DNA of 61,903 nucleotides from Anaerolineae bacterium (GTDB taxonomy: Bacteria > Chloroflexota > Anaerolineae > Aggregatilineales > Phototrophicaceae). The notes beneath the pieces were generated by a model. That model searched no databases and was not told the DNA's origin. It saw only the letters and a program-made list of their open reading frames with translations. The first letter of the stretch is position 1. Each line of letters opens with the position of its first letter. The DNA is taken from contig JAHDWN010000027.1 of NCBI GenBank assembly GCA_023382675.1, positions 1-61,903 of the forward strand. Reading direction: 5' to 3'. Below, piece after piece: positions 26,256 to 35,502 of this stretch. A program made the position numbers and the translations under genes.

Positions 26256-27269
26256 CTAATCCGACTGTTTGATCCGCTTGGCGTGCAGGAACGGCATCAT
26301 GTCGCGCAGTTCCTCGCCGACCTGCTCGATCAGCAGGCTGTGCTCACGGTTGCGCCGCGCCTTGAAATTCGGCGAGCTGCTCTTGAACTCCTTGACCCAC
26401 TCCTCGGCAAACGAGCCGTCTTGAATCCGCGCCAGCACCCCGGCGAATTCTTCCTTGACCATGTTCTCGACCTGGTCGCCGATGGTGTAGCCGCCGTATT
26501 CCGCCGTATCACTCACGCTGTACCACATGTAGCTCATGCCGCCTTCGTACATGAGATCGACGATCAGCTTGAGTTCGTGCAGGCATTCGAAGTAGGCGAT
26601 CTCTGGCTGATAGCCCGCCTTGACCAGCGTCTCGAAGGCGGCGCGGATGAGCGCCGTCACGCCGCCGCAGAGTACGGTCTGCTCGCCGAAGAGATCCGTT
26701 TCCGTCTCTTCCTTGAAGGTTGTCTCGATGACGCCCGCGCGCGTGCAGCCAATCGCCCGCGCATAGGCCAGCGCCAGCGCCTTAGCGCTGCCGGTCGCGT
26801 CCTGATGCACGGCCAGCAGACCCGGCGTGCCCGCGCCTTCTTTGAAGACCTCGCGCACGCGGTGACCGGGCGCTTTCGGCGCGACCATCGTCACGTCGAT
26901 GTTCGCCGGCGGCACGATCTGCTTGAAGTGAATGTTGAAGCCGTGCGCGAACATCAGCATCGCGCCGGGCTTCAGGTTCGGCCCGACCGACTCGGCGTAG
27001 ACCTGCCCCTGGATGGTGTCGTGGATCAGGATCATGACGATGTCGGCGGCTTTGGTCGCGTCCGCCACGCTCATGACCTGGAAGCCGTCGGCCTCAGCTT
27101 TGGGCTTGCTGCGCGTGCTGCCCTCGTGCAAGCCGATGATGACTTTGCAGCCGCTCTCCTTGGCGTTGAGTGCGTGCGCGTGCCCCTGGCTGCCATAGCC
27201 GATGATCGCAATCGTCTTGCCGTTGAGCAGGCTCAAGTCTGCGTCCTTGTCGTAGTACATTGTTGCCAT
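26256..27269 (-). CDS. ilvC: Ketol-acid reductoisomerase
   Basis: A 337-residue class I enzyme. The N-terminal NADPH-binding site is [20 protein letters not shown]; the phosphate loop that follows ([14 protein letters not shown]) suggests NADPH preference. The C-terminal knotted domain shows [24 protein letters not shown] and [19 protein letters not shown]. It converts acetolactate or acetohydroxybutyrate to the dihydroxy acid, with Mg2+. It follows ilvN in the usual ilvB-ilvN-ilvC order. Confidence 0.97.
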   Translation of the reverse strand: MATMYYDKDADLSLLNGKTIAIIGYGSQGHAHALNAKESGCKVIIGLHEGSTRSKPKAEADGFQVMSVADATKAADIVMILIHDTIQGQVYAESVGPNLKPGAMLMFAHGFNIHFKQIVPPANIDVTMVAPKAPGHRVREVFKEGAGTPGLLAVHQDATGSAKALALAYARAIGCTRAGVIETTFKEETETDLFGEQTVLCGGVTALIRAAFETLVKAGYQPEIAYFECLHELKLIVDLMYEGGMSYMWYSVSDTAEYGGYTIGDQVENMVKEEFAGVLARIQDGSFAEEWVKEFKSSSPNFKARRNREHSLLIEQVGEELRDMMPFLHAKRIKQSD

Positions 27270-27303
27270 GTGTGTCCGTCGTCCCCTTCTGAGAATGCAA
27301 ATG

Positions 27304-27376
27304 AGTAGATTAGCGGATTAGCCGTTAGCTGTTGGCTTTCGGCGGTCGGCTATCGGCTTTTCGCCTGTGGCTTCTG
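27304..27376. repeat. Heptanucleotide array before ilvC
   Basis: TAGATTAGCGGATTAGCC, then GGCTTTC, GGCGGTC, GGCTATC, GGCTTTT, CGCCTGT and GGCTTCT in 7-nt register; the left and right halves are partly complementary. It lies between ilvN and ilvC. Confidence 0.75.
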
Positions 27377-27400
27377 GAATCTATCCTTTAGCCTGCTCTC

Positions 27401-27473
27401 TCACCTCACCGCCCGGCCCCCTCACCGTCTACGGAGAGGGAGAGTCGAAGCGCAGCGAGACGGGGGTGAGATT
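27401..27473. repeat. Imperfect GC-rich palindrome between ilvN and ilvC
   Basis: CTCACC at the left and GGTGAG at the right bracket a partly self-complementary segment (CCGTCT/AGACGG, CTCACCG). It may form a long hairpin. Its boundaries are approximate. Confidence 0.4.
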
Positions 27474-27474
27474 C

Positions 27475-27512
27475 TTAGCTAATAGCCGCAGGCTAATAGC
27501 CAACAGCCTAAA
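27475..27512. repeat. Heptanucleotide array at the ilvN stop
   Basis: TTAGCTAATAGCCGCAGGCT and AATAGCCAACAGCC repeat the AGCC theme at 7-nt steps. The ilvN stop codon (27508-27510) is inside the array. Confidence 0.6.
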
Positions 27513-28065
27513 CATGATACCCGTTGGTCGAAGGCTGGGCGGCGCGCTCGTAGCTGCTGTCCAGGATGCGCGTGCCGCGCCCCATCGCCACGACGCCCGT
27601 GCGCACCATCTCGACGATGCCAATCGGCTCCAGCTCGGCGATGCACTGCTCGACCCGGTCTTCCTGGGCCGTGATCTCGACGATGGCGTATTTCGGGCCG
27701 ATGTCAACGATGCGCGCCGGGTAGCGCTCGACAATCGTCGTCAGCGCGTTACGCGATTCGGCATCATCCGAGCGCACCTTGACCAGCGCCAGGTCGCGGC
27801 TGACGTGCAGGTCTGCGCCGACGTTCGCCACGTCGATCACGGGCACCAGCTTGAGCAGGTTCGCCATGATCCGCTGTGGATGCGCGCGGGCGCTGTCAAC
27901 GACAATCGTCATGCGCGAGATGTTCTCGCGGTGCGTGCGCCCGACGCTCAAGCTGTCGATGTTGAAATTGCGGCGGCGAAACAGGTTCGTCACGCGCATC
28001 AGGACGCCGGGTTGGTTTTCGACCAGCGCGACGATGGTGTGTTTACTCGAAGTATTATCTGGCAT
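27508..28065 (-). CDS. ilvN: Acetolactate synthase small (regulatory) subunit
   Basis: The start is set at MPDNTSSKHTIVALVENQPG (28065), with GAGGAG eight bases upstream, giving 185 residues. It has an N-terminal ACT domain (VALVENQPGVLMRVTNLFRR, RRRNFNIDSLSVGRT) and the second IlvN domain (ELALVKVRSD-like DLALVKVRSDDAE, IVDIGPKYAIVEITAQEDRV). It binds valine and controls IlvB. It follows ilvB after a 390-base, repeat-filled gap, which is long for two subunits of one enzyme. Confidence 0.95.
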   Translation of the reverse strand: MPDNTSSKHTIVALVENQPGVLMRVTNLFRRRNFNIDSLSVGRTHRENISRMTIVVDSARAHPQRIMANLLKLVPVIDVANVGADLHVSRDLALVKVRSDDAESRNALTTIVERYPARIVDIGPKYAIVEITAQEDRVEQCIAELEPIGIVEMVRTGVVAMGRGTRILDSSYERAAQPSTNGYHV

Positions 28066-28225
28066 CGAAGCCACTCCTCAAAGTTGATCTCAATCTCGCT
28101 CTACTGTTCCCGCGCCCAGACTCGAGATTTGGACGCCGAACGAAAAGTTGAACCACAGAGACACAGAGGGAAAGGAGTTGAACCGCCAAGCCGCAAAGGC
28201 CACAAAGAGGTTCGTTCCTGACCAC

Positions 28226-28260
28226 GCTCATCACCTCATGCCTCGTTCCTCATCACTCAG
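28226..28260. repeat. Heptanucleotide array
   Basis: GCTCATC, ACCTCAT, GCCTCGT, TCCTCAT and CACTCAG in 7-nt register, between ilvB and ilvN. Confidence 0.6.
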
Positions 28261-28278
28261 TCCGAGTGCCGAGCGCCC

Positions 28279-28330
28279 GCCGACGGCTGAAGCCCGTCGG
28301 CTAGTCAAAATCAAGCGCACTGAAGGCGCT
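28279..28330 (+). repeat. Two-hairpin repeat element, copy B
   Basis: GCCGACGGCTGAAGCCCGTC and GGCTAGTCAAAATCA, then AGCGC-ACTGAAG-GCGCT. The second half is identical to copy A at 22695-22745. Confidence 0.85.
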
Positions 28331-28400
28331 AGTAAACGGTGTGCTAACGTCTGGATTGTTCTCGCTTCATGTCTTGCGTTCATGAGCATCCTCTCTCCAG

Positions 28401-28449
28401 AACTCAGAACCTAGTACTGAGTACCAAGTACTGAGTACTCAGCACTTGA
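28401..28449. repeat. Heptanucleotide array next to the ilvB stop
   Basis: AACTCAG, AACCTAG, TACTGAG, TACCAAG, TACTGAG, TACTCAG and CACTTGA in register. The unit type matches the arrays flanking the S23-type gene at 18.3-18.8 kb. Confidence 0.8.
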
Positions 28450-28456
28450 ACACCCG

Positions 28457-30160
<1,704 letters not shown>

Positions 30161-30249
30161 AGGTTTGTCTCCATCCCCGTTAGCGGCTCTTCAAACGCGA
30201 ATCTGTCAAAAAGCGATGGCGCGGTACGCCGCTCGCTCCCATCCCTCGA

Positions 30250-31182
30250 TCAATCCCCGGCCACCGTTTGCTTGATCGGCGTCAGCCAGCCGTGTCGGTC
30301 TGGCGCGCGCCCGCTGGTGACTGCGAAAAAGGCTTCCTGCACGGCCTGTGTGATCGGCCCGCGCGAGCCGCTGCCGACCTTGATGCGATCTACCGAGCGC
30401 ACCGGCGTGATCTCTGCCGCCGTGCCGGTGAAGAAGATCTCGTCGGCGATGTAGAGCATGTCACGGCTGATGGCTTCGTAGCGCACCTCGTAGCCCAGCT
30501 CCTTGAGCAGGGTGATCGCCGTGTCGCGTGTGATGCCAAGCAGGATCGACGAGGCGATGCCGGGCGTATAAACGACGCCGTTCATCATGACGAAGATGTT
30601 CTCGCCCGCGCCCTCGCTGACGTTGCCGCTGTAATCGAGCGCGATGCCTTCGGTGAAGCCGTTGTCATGCGCTTCCATGGTGATGAACTGGCTGTTGACG
30701 TACTGCCCGCCGATCTTCGCCATCGAAGCGAAGGTATCCGGCGCGATCCGCCGCCACGAGCTGACCTGGACATCGACGCCCTGCTCGATGGCTTCCGCGC
30801 CCAGGTAGCGCCCCCATTCGAAGGCGAAGAGCACGACGTCGGTCGGGTTTTTGCGCCCCTCGACGCCGATGGGGCCTGCGCCGCGAAAAACGAGCGGGCG
30901 GATGTAGCACGCGCCCAGGCCGTTCTTGTTGATCGTGTTCAGGATCGCCTGGTTGATGTCATCCTCGCTGTAGGGGATGTCGATGCGGGCGATCTTCGCC
31001 GAGTTGAACAGCCGGTGCGTGTGCGGCTGCAAACGGAAGACCGCCGGCCCCTGTTCGGTGGCGTAGCAGCGTATGCCTTCGAAGACGCTGCTGCCGTAGT
31101 GCAGCGCGTGCGTGGTGACGTGGACTTTGCAGTCATCCCAGGCGACGAACTCTCCGTTATGCCAGATCCAATCCGAGCGCAT
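30250..31182 (-). CDS. ilvE: Branched-chain amino acid aminotransferase
   Basis: A 310-residue fold-type IV PLP enzyme. It shows ALHYGSSVFEGIRCYATEQG, the PLP lysine in MAKIGGQYVNSQFITMEA, DYSGNVSEGAGENIFVM and FFTGTAAEITPVRSVDRIKV. It transfers the amino group in the last step of Leu, Ile and Val synthesis. GGGGAGA precedes its ATG. It is the first structural gene of the operon, directly behind a 440-base leader that holds the leader peptide and two terminator-like hairpins. Confidence 0.96.
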   Translation of the reverse strand: MRSDWIWHNGEFVAWDDCKVHVTTHALHYGSSVFEGIRCYATEQGPAVFRLQPHTHRLFNSAKIARIDIPYSEDDINQAILNTINKNGLGACYIRPLVFRGAGPIGVEGRKNPTDVVLFAFEWGRYLGAEAIEQGVDVQVSSWRRIAPDTFASMAKIGGQYVNSQFITMEAHDNGFTEGIALDYSGNVSEGAGENIFVMMNGVVYTPGIASSILLGITRDTAITLLKELGYEVRYEAISRDMLYIADEIFFTGTAAEITPVRSVDRIKVGSGSRGPITQAVQEAFFAVTSGRAPDRHGWLTPIKQTVAGD

Positions 31183-31201
31183 AATCTCTCCCCTTCGTAA
31201 G

Positions 31202-31230
31202 TGAGCCTCTAGCCTTTAACAATTAGCCGA
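31202..31230. repeat. Weak heptanucleotide array before ilvE
   Basis: AGCCTCT, AGCCTTT, AACAATT and AGCCGAT in 7-nt register, 20-48 bases upstream of the ilvE start. Confidence 0.45.
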
Positions 31231-31270
31231 TAGCGCGTGAACGCTCGGCTGGTGACGGTGTGCGAACTGC

Positions 31271-31326
31271 GGAAAACAAAACGCGCTTTCCGTTTGATTG
31301 CCCGTCTGGGGCACGGAAAGCGCGTT
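31271..31326 (-). terminator. Second terminator-like hairpin in the ilvE leader
   Basis: AACGCGCTTTCCG (minus strand from 31326) pairs perfectly over 13 bp with CGGAAAGCGCGTT, with an inner TGCCC/GGGCA stem. On the minus strand it is followed by TTGTTTTCC. It lies downstream of the attenuator terminator, about 90 bases before ilvE. It could be a second control point or a block against read-through. Confidence 0.6.
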
Positions 31327-31485
31327 GGGCGCTGCACAGGGGCTGCCCGCATCCGCGTGGCAGCGTGGCATCGCGGCGGCAGCCATGAACGGGCGCGCCT
31401 GAGCGCGTCGTTGGTCTGCGGGGTGGGGTCTGCCTTCGTACATGGTCGCTGCCTGCCTGTTTGCCTGCCCTCTGATTCCCTGAAC

Positions 31486-31510
31486 GAAAAAGCCCCCGCT
31501 TGGGGGGCTT
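31486..31510 (-). terminator. Attenuator terminator of the ilv operon
   Basis: On the minus strand AAGCCCCC-CAAGC-GGGGGCTT is followed by a T-run, the shape of an intrinsic terminator. It lies 46 bases after the leader-peptide stop and upstream of ilvE, so it would end transcription before the structural genes. Confidence 0.85.
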
Positions 31511-31553
31511 CTTACTAGTCTGTCTGCTGCACTTCGTCAGCCGCCGCCCAAGC
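31498..31553 (-). promoter_or_regulatory. Candidate antiterminator pairing
   Basis: On the minus strand GCTTGGGCGGC (31553-31543), immediately after the leader-peptide stop, can pair with GCCCCCCAAGC (31508-31498), which is the 5' arm and loop of the terminator. Ten of 11 positions pair, seven of them contiguous at one end. Forming it would prevent the terminator. Confidence 0.6.
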
Positions 31554-31555
31554 CG

Positions 31556-31627
31556 TTACGCTCCACCCGTAATAAGGAGGACTACGATGCTAATAAGGAC
31601 GACGAGAAGCTTGTGCGTTTGATTCAT
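31556..31627 (-). CDS. Branched-chain amino acid leader peptide (attenuator peptide)
   Basis: A 23-codon frame starting ATG at 31627 reads MNQTHK, then LLVVLISIVVLLI, then TGGA and stop. Twelve of 13 consecutive codons in the middle specify Leu, Val or Ile, the three end products of the downstream genes. The peptide starts about 25-30 bases after the predicted transcription start and ends shortly before an antiterminator/terminator pair. This is the ilvL-type attenuation architecture. Its ribosome site is weak. A membrane micropeptide is an alternative reading, but position and structures favour attenuation. Confidence 0.85.
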   Translation of the reverse strand: MNQTHKLLVVLISIVVLLITGGA

Positions 31628-31659
31628 GAGCTTTGGAAAGATTTCACATACTTGTGTAG

Positions 31660-31688
31660 AGCGTAACGAATGTAAAGTGTGTTGTCAA
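31660..31688 (-). promoter_or_regulatory. Sigma70-like promoter of the ilv operon
   Basis: On the minus strand a perfect TTGACA (31688-31683) is followed after 17 bases by TACGCT (31665-31660). Transcription would begin near 31653, giving a 26-base leader before the attenuator peptide. Confidence 0.7.
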
Positions 31689-31716
31689 GGGGTTGGTGGG
31701 ACAATTTTGGAAAGGG

Positions 31717-31791
31717 TGCTCAATGCTCGGTGCTCAGTTCTGGGTTCACTGTGCGCCGGATGGGCATGAGGAACGAGGTGATGAGGGGCAG
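31717..31791. repeat. Heptanucleotide array between ilv promoter and RAYT gene
   Basis: GTGCTCA, ATGCTCG, GTGCTCA, GTTCTGG, GTTCACT and GTGCGCC in register, followed by a second block with GATGGGC, ATGAGGA, ACGAGGT and GATGAGG. Confidence 0.7.
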
Positions 31792-31854
31792 GGCGGTGAT
31801 TGTGCTCTTAAATGGCATTGTCAGATACGACGTGTGTTGTGCATGGTCTGAATC

Positions 31855-31903
31855 GAGCGCCTTTAGCGCGCTTAGATCTAGCCGACTGGCTTGAGCCGTC
31901 GGC
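31855..31903 (-). repeat. Two-hairpin repeat element, copy C, at the RAYT 3' end
   Basis: On the minus strand GCCGACGGCTCAAGCCAGTC and GGCTAGATCTA lead to AGCGC-GCTAAAG-GCGCT. The first hairpin encodes the last residues and the TAG stop of the RAYT gene. Confidence 0.8.
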
Positions 31904-32459
31904 GGCGCTCGGCGTCGTCCGTCCAGTGCGCCGGATTGTGAACGATGTAGGCGCAAATCTGGTCGTATTCGCGGCGATTGCGGATGATGTGTTCGTAGTA
32001 GTTGCGCTGCCAGGGGCTGCCTTCAAGCAGATCCGCCGCAACGAGGCGGCGCGTGGCGGCAGATTTGAATTGCCCGATGATCGCGCTGAGCGACCCCGCA
32101 TCCGGCCCACGCGGGCGCGCCGCCGAATCCTGCATATCGTCTGTAGGGGCGACCCGCCGGGTCGCCCTCCGCCGGGTCGCCCCTGGCGAATTATCCAGGT
32201 CGATGATCCCGTGCAGGTGGTTGGGCATAACGACGAAGGCATCGAGCGTCACCGTCGGGCGCACGACGGCGGTGTACAGCCATTCGTCGCGCACGATCTC
32301 ACCCAGGGCATTCAAAACCATTTCGCCGTCGATCACGTCGCCGAACAGGCATTGGCGGCGCAGAGTGCAGAGAGTGACGAAATCGGCACGCCCATCGCGA
32401 TAATCGAACCCGCGCAGGCGAATCGACCTGCGGTGATGACGATCGGGGTCAAATGGCAT
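31878..32459 (-). CDS. RAYT: REP-associated tyrosine transposase (Y1/HUH family)
   Basis: A 193-residue single-strand transposase of the IS200/TnpA-REP kind. The HUH motif is in FVVMPNHLHGIIDLD (about residue 78), and WQRNYYEHIIRNRREYDQI near residue 150 carries the family's C-terminal signature and probable nucleophilic tyrosine. Such enzymes cut and join GTAG-marked REP hairpins and are normally single-copy, domesticated. A REP palindrome lies in frame inside the gene (ATRRRATRRVAPTDD), between the HUH motif and the Tyr region, and the C-terminus is formed by a two-hairpin repeat. It may still fold if that loop is tolerated. Confidence 0.85.
   Translation of the reverse strand: MPFDPDRHHRRSIRLRGFDYRDGRADFVTLCTLRRQCLFGDVIDGEMVLNALGEIVRDEWLYTAVVRPTVTLDAFVVMPNHLHGIIDLDNSPGATRRRATRRVAPTDDMQDSAARPRGPDAGSLSAIIGQFKSAATRRLVAADLLEGSPWQRNYYEHIIRNRREYDQICAYIVHNPAHWTDDAERRRRLKPVG
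32143..32183. repeat. GTAG-headed REP palindrome inside the RAYT gene
   Basis: GTAGGGGCGACCC-GCC-GGGTCGCCC followed by a second half-palindrome CCGCCGGGTCGCCCC. It is translated in the minus frame as an Arg/Thr/Ala-rich insertion. Confidence 0.8.
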
Positions 32460-32506
32460 CGGGCGGTGTCTCCGCGTTTGTCTCGTGAGGGCGACGTGGC
32501 GGGTGT

Positions 32507-32531
32507 GGGCGACCCAGCAGGTCGCCCCTAC
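32507..32531. repeat. GTAG-headed REP palindrome at the STAND gene stop
   Basis: GGGCGACC-CAGCA-GGTCGCCC plus CTAC. The minus-strand GTAG supplies the TAG stop codon of the TIR-STAND gene. Confidence 0.75.
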
Positions 32532-35422
32532 CCCTCATCCTCCCCGCCTTCCGCATCCGCAATCCCGCGCAGCATCTTGTCCGCGTCCTCGATGTAGCCC
32601 ATTATCCGGTAATAGCGTTCGGCCTCGCGCCAGCAGGCAACCGCCGCCGGCATGTCGCCCCGCAATTCGAGCGCCATACCGAGATGGCGTTGGGCTTTGG
32701 CATGGTTGTACGGGGCCTGTTCTGGCGTGAGAAAGCGCAGCGCTTCACGATAGGCTTTGATAGCGAGGTCAAGGTTTTCTTCCCGATTTTCGATCTCGGC
32801 CAGATCAACCAGAACCAGGCCGACATTTTCTTGTGTGAGACTGTAGTCGAGCGGCGCGGCCTCCGGCGTCCTGTAGAGGAGTGCTAATTCGTATGCTTTC
32901 ACTGCGCGCCGCAGGTTGCCCGCCCGATCTTCGACCGCCGCCAGGTCGACATAGGCATTGCCCAGGTTGTTCTGCGTCATGGCGTAGTCGAGCGGCGCGG
33001 CTTCCGGCGTGCGAAAGCGCAGCGCCTGCTCGTAGGCCGTCACTGCGCGGCGCAGGTTGCCCGCCCGGTCTTCGAGCGCCGCCAGGTTGCTGTAGGCAGT
33101 GCCCAGGTTGTTCTGCGTCGTGGCGTAGGCGAGCGGCGCGGCCTCCGGCGTGCGGAAGCGCAGCGCCTGCTCAAAGGCAGCCACCGCCCGGCGCAGGTTG
33201 CCCGCCCGGTCTTCAACCGCCGCCAGATTGCGGTAGGCATTGCCCAGGTTGTTCTGCGTCATGGCGTAGGCGAGCGGCGCGGCCTCTGGCGTCCTGTAAA
33301 GGAGTGCTAATTCGTATGCTTTCACTGCGCGCCGCAGGTTGCCCGCCCGGTCTTCGAGCGCCGCCAGGTCGCGGAAGGCAGCGCCCAGGTTGTTCTGCGT
33401 CATGGCATAGTCGAGCGGCGCGGCCTCCGGTGTGTAGAAGCGCAGCGCCTGCTCGTAGGCGACGACTGCCCGGCGCAGGTTGCCCGCCCGGTCTTCGACC
33501 GCTGCCAGGTTCTGATAGGCAGTCCCCAGGTTGTTCTGCGTCATGGCGTAGGCGAGCGGCGCGGCCTCCGGCGTCCTGTAAAGGAGCGCCTGTTCAAAGG
33601 CCGCCACCGCCCGGCGCAAGTTCTCGCGGCGGTCGCCCAGGGGGTGTTCTTGATAGGCGACGCCCAGGCTGTTCTGAGCGTTTGCGATCAACGCTTCATT
33701 GCCCCCAACTTGCAAAGATGTCAGCGCACGTTCGATCCATTCGAGCCGCTGCAGGTATCGCCCGCGATTGGCGAGAAATGAGCTCACCGCATTCGCCAGC
33801 CAGAGCGCAGCCTCGGCACCCTCGCGCATCGCCCATTCGAAGGCGGCTTCCAGGTTGGCGCTCTCGACATCCAACCCAAGGTAATCCTGCTTGCGGTCGT
33901 GCTCCCGCGCCATCGCCTTGTAGAAATCATAGTGTGGACGCTGGGCACTCTCGTCCTCGCCGCCGACCTCGGTGGCCATCGGGTCGACGGTGTAGCGGCC
34001 TTGGGCATCCATGCTGACGAACTGCCAGCGCTGCAAGCTTTCCAGGGCGGCGGCCAACGCCGCGTCATCCCGGATGGGTGTGGACGTAGGGGCGACCCGC
34101 CGGGTCGCCCGTACAGCGGGATCATCCTCGCCCTCGTCGCCCACCACGCACAGCGCCCGCGCAGCCTCCCAGGTGAAGCCGCCCTGAGTGACGTTGAGGC
34201 GGCGCAGCGCCCAGGCCGGAGCGTCACCCTCGGCGGCGCTCATCTCGCGCAGCGTGCGCCCGATCATATCGTCGAGCGCTCCCTGCACATCGGGGTTGTT
34301 GACGTCCGCCAGCCAGCCGATGACGACATGCACTTGTTGGTGGCTCATCTGCCCGACTGCCCATTCGATCAGCTTGGGGTGATTGCGCCCTTCACGCGCG
34401 ATGTCGTCGGCGCGCTCGGCGATTTTTTCCTGCCTGGCGTCGTGGAAGCGCGCCATATCCGGCACGGCAGCGGCGGCCTCTGCCTGCGCCAGCGCTGCCG
34501 GGTGGACGTGCCTGCCGCCGCGCAGTTCGCGCCAGGCTGCCCGGCTCGTGAGCAGGATCTGCGCCCCGGCGGCGTGCAGCGCCTCAATCCGCTCGACAAA
34601 GGCCGCGCGCCGCTCCGCCTGTTTGACCGACTCGGCATTGTCGAGCACGATCAGCAATTGCCCGCCCGCGCGCACGAGATCGAGCAGGGCGGGCCAGTCG
34701 GTTTCCTTCGGTTGGGCGTAGTGCGCGCGCAGGAGTCCAGTCAGTTCGTCCTCGGTCGTCGTCTCGCCCAGGCGCAGCCAGATCGCCTCGTCCACGTCCG
34801 GGCTGCTGGCGACGATCTCGGCGGCCAGCCGCGACTTGCCCAGGCCGCCGACGCCTTCGATGGTCGTTGGGGCGGCGCGCAGGCAGGTGAGCGCTTCGTC
34901 ATAGGCGGCCTCGCGCCCGCGCATGGGGATGGCGATCAGCTCGCGCGGAATCGGCTGATGCGGCGGTGTCGTGAGCTTGCGGCGTTCGCGCACGAGCGGG
35001 CTGTCTGCCGGATCGAGCGGGACGCTCGCACCCAGCGCTTCAATCAGTTCGCGCATCCCGCCGTCGAAATCGTGCGCCAGATCGACGTACTGGATCGTGC
35101 CCAGCTCTATCGGGACGTCTTCGACTGGCATCGATTCGACCAGCGCGACGTAGAAACCTTTCTCGCGCTGGTCGCGGTGATGGAGCAGGCGCGTCCATTC
35201 CGCCCGGCACCAGCGCGACTGCTTCGCCGCATACGACAGCAGCAGCAGGCCGTGTTGGCAGTCTTTGACCGCCTGCTCAATCTGCTCACCCCAATATTCA
35301 CCGACCGGGATGCCCTTGCGGTGATCCGCCCAGGGGATCAGCGACGCGCGCTCCAGCGCCGCGCAGACACGGTCGCACATGGTATCATCGGCGGTGGCAT
35401 GGCTGACGAAGATTTGGCTCAT
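32528..35422 (-). CDS. TIR-STAND ATPase with TPR repeats (NLR-like conflict protein)
   Basis: The start is MSQIFVSHATADD at 35422, with GGAGG seven bases upstream; the open frame extends further but only through a repeat element. The 964-residue protein has a TIR domain (residues 1-130; SRWCRAEWTRLL carries the usual catalytic Glu) and an NB-ARC-like ATPase with Walker A GVGGLGKS near residue 190 and Walker B LLIVLDNAE near 257. At about 595-930 follow seven 47-residue TPR units. TIR domains of this kind degrade NAD+ or make signalling nucleotides when the STAND module oligomerises. A defence role is inferred. A REP palindrome is inserted in frame near residue 440. Confidence 0.85.
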   Translation of the reverse strand: MSQIFVSHATADDTMCDRVCAALERASLIPWADHRKGIPVGEYWGEQIEQAVKDCQHGLLLLSYAAKQSRWCRAEWTRLLHHRDQREKGFYVALVESMPVEDVPIELGTIQYVDLAHDFDGGMRELIEALGASVPLDPADSPLVRERRKLTTPPHQPIPRELIAIPMRGREAAYDEALTCLRAAPTTIEGVGGLGKSRLAAEIVASSPDVDEAIWLRLGETTTEDELTGLLRAHYAQPKETDWPALLDLVRAGGQLLIVLDNAESVKQAERRAAFVERIEALHAAGAQILLTSRAAWRELRGGRHVHPAALAQAEAAAAVPDMARFHDARQEKIAERADDIAREGRNHPKLIEWAVGQMSHQQVHVVIGWLADVNNPDVQGALDDMIGRTLREMSAAEGDAPAWALRRLNVTQGGFTWEAARALCVVGDEGEDDPAVRATRRVAPTSTPIRDDAALAAALESLQRWQFVSMDAQGRYTVDPMATEVGGEDESAQRPHYDFYKAMAREHDRKQDYLGLDVESANLEAAFEWAMREGAEAALWLANAVSSFLANRGRYLQRLEWIERALTSLQVGGNEALIANAQNSLGVAYQEHPLGDRRENLRRAVAAFEQALLYRTPEAAPLAYAMTQNNLGTAYQNLAAVEDRAGNLRRAVVAYEQALRFYTPEAAPLDYAMTQNNLGAAFRDLAALEDRAGNLRRAVKAYELALLYRTPEAAPLAYAMTQNNLGNAYRNLAAVEDRAGNLRRAVAAFEQALRFRTPEAAPLAYATTQNNLGTAYSNLAALEDRAGNLRRAVTAYEQALRFRTPEAAPLDYAMTQNNLGNAYVDLAAVEDRAGNLRRAVKAYELALLYRTPEAAPLDYSLTQENVGLVLVDLAEIENREENLDLAIKAYREALRFLTPEQAPYNHAKAQRHLGMALELRGDMPAAVACWREAERYYRIMGYIEDADKMLRGIADAEGGEDEG
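32665..33630. repeat. 141-bp tandem coding repeats in the TPR region
   Basis: The sequence around GCAGGTTGCCCGCCCGGTCT recurs at exactly 141-base steps (for example 32911, 33052, 33193, 33334, 33475, 33616). Units differ by few substitutions. Each encodes one 47-residue TPR unit with NLRRAV, TPEAAPL and TQNNLG. Confidence 0.9.
34086..34110. repeat. GTAG-headed REP palindrome inside the STAND gene
   Basis: GTAGGGGCGACCC-GCC-GGGTCGCCC, the same as in the RAYT gene. It is translated in frame (AVRATRRVAPT) between the ATPase and TPR regions. Confidence 0.8.
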
Positions 35423-35502
35423 GGGCATCCTCCGGCGCGCGGGGTGTGTGTTACCGGAGATTGTACGCCTGTAAGAGCGGCGTGGCAAAGAGCGGCGGGC
35501 GT

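Noticed and set aside
31340-31400. GCCACGCGG/CCGCGATGCC sequences suggesting a T-box in the ilvE leader
   Set aside because: No AGGGTGGnACCGCG core and no specifier-stem layout was found; the leader peptide and terminator explain the region better.
31216-31443. 75-residue minus-strand frame in the ilvE leader
   Set aside because: It has mixed composition, no BCAA run and no ribosome site, and is crossed by the second terminator-like hairpin.
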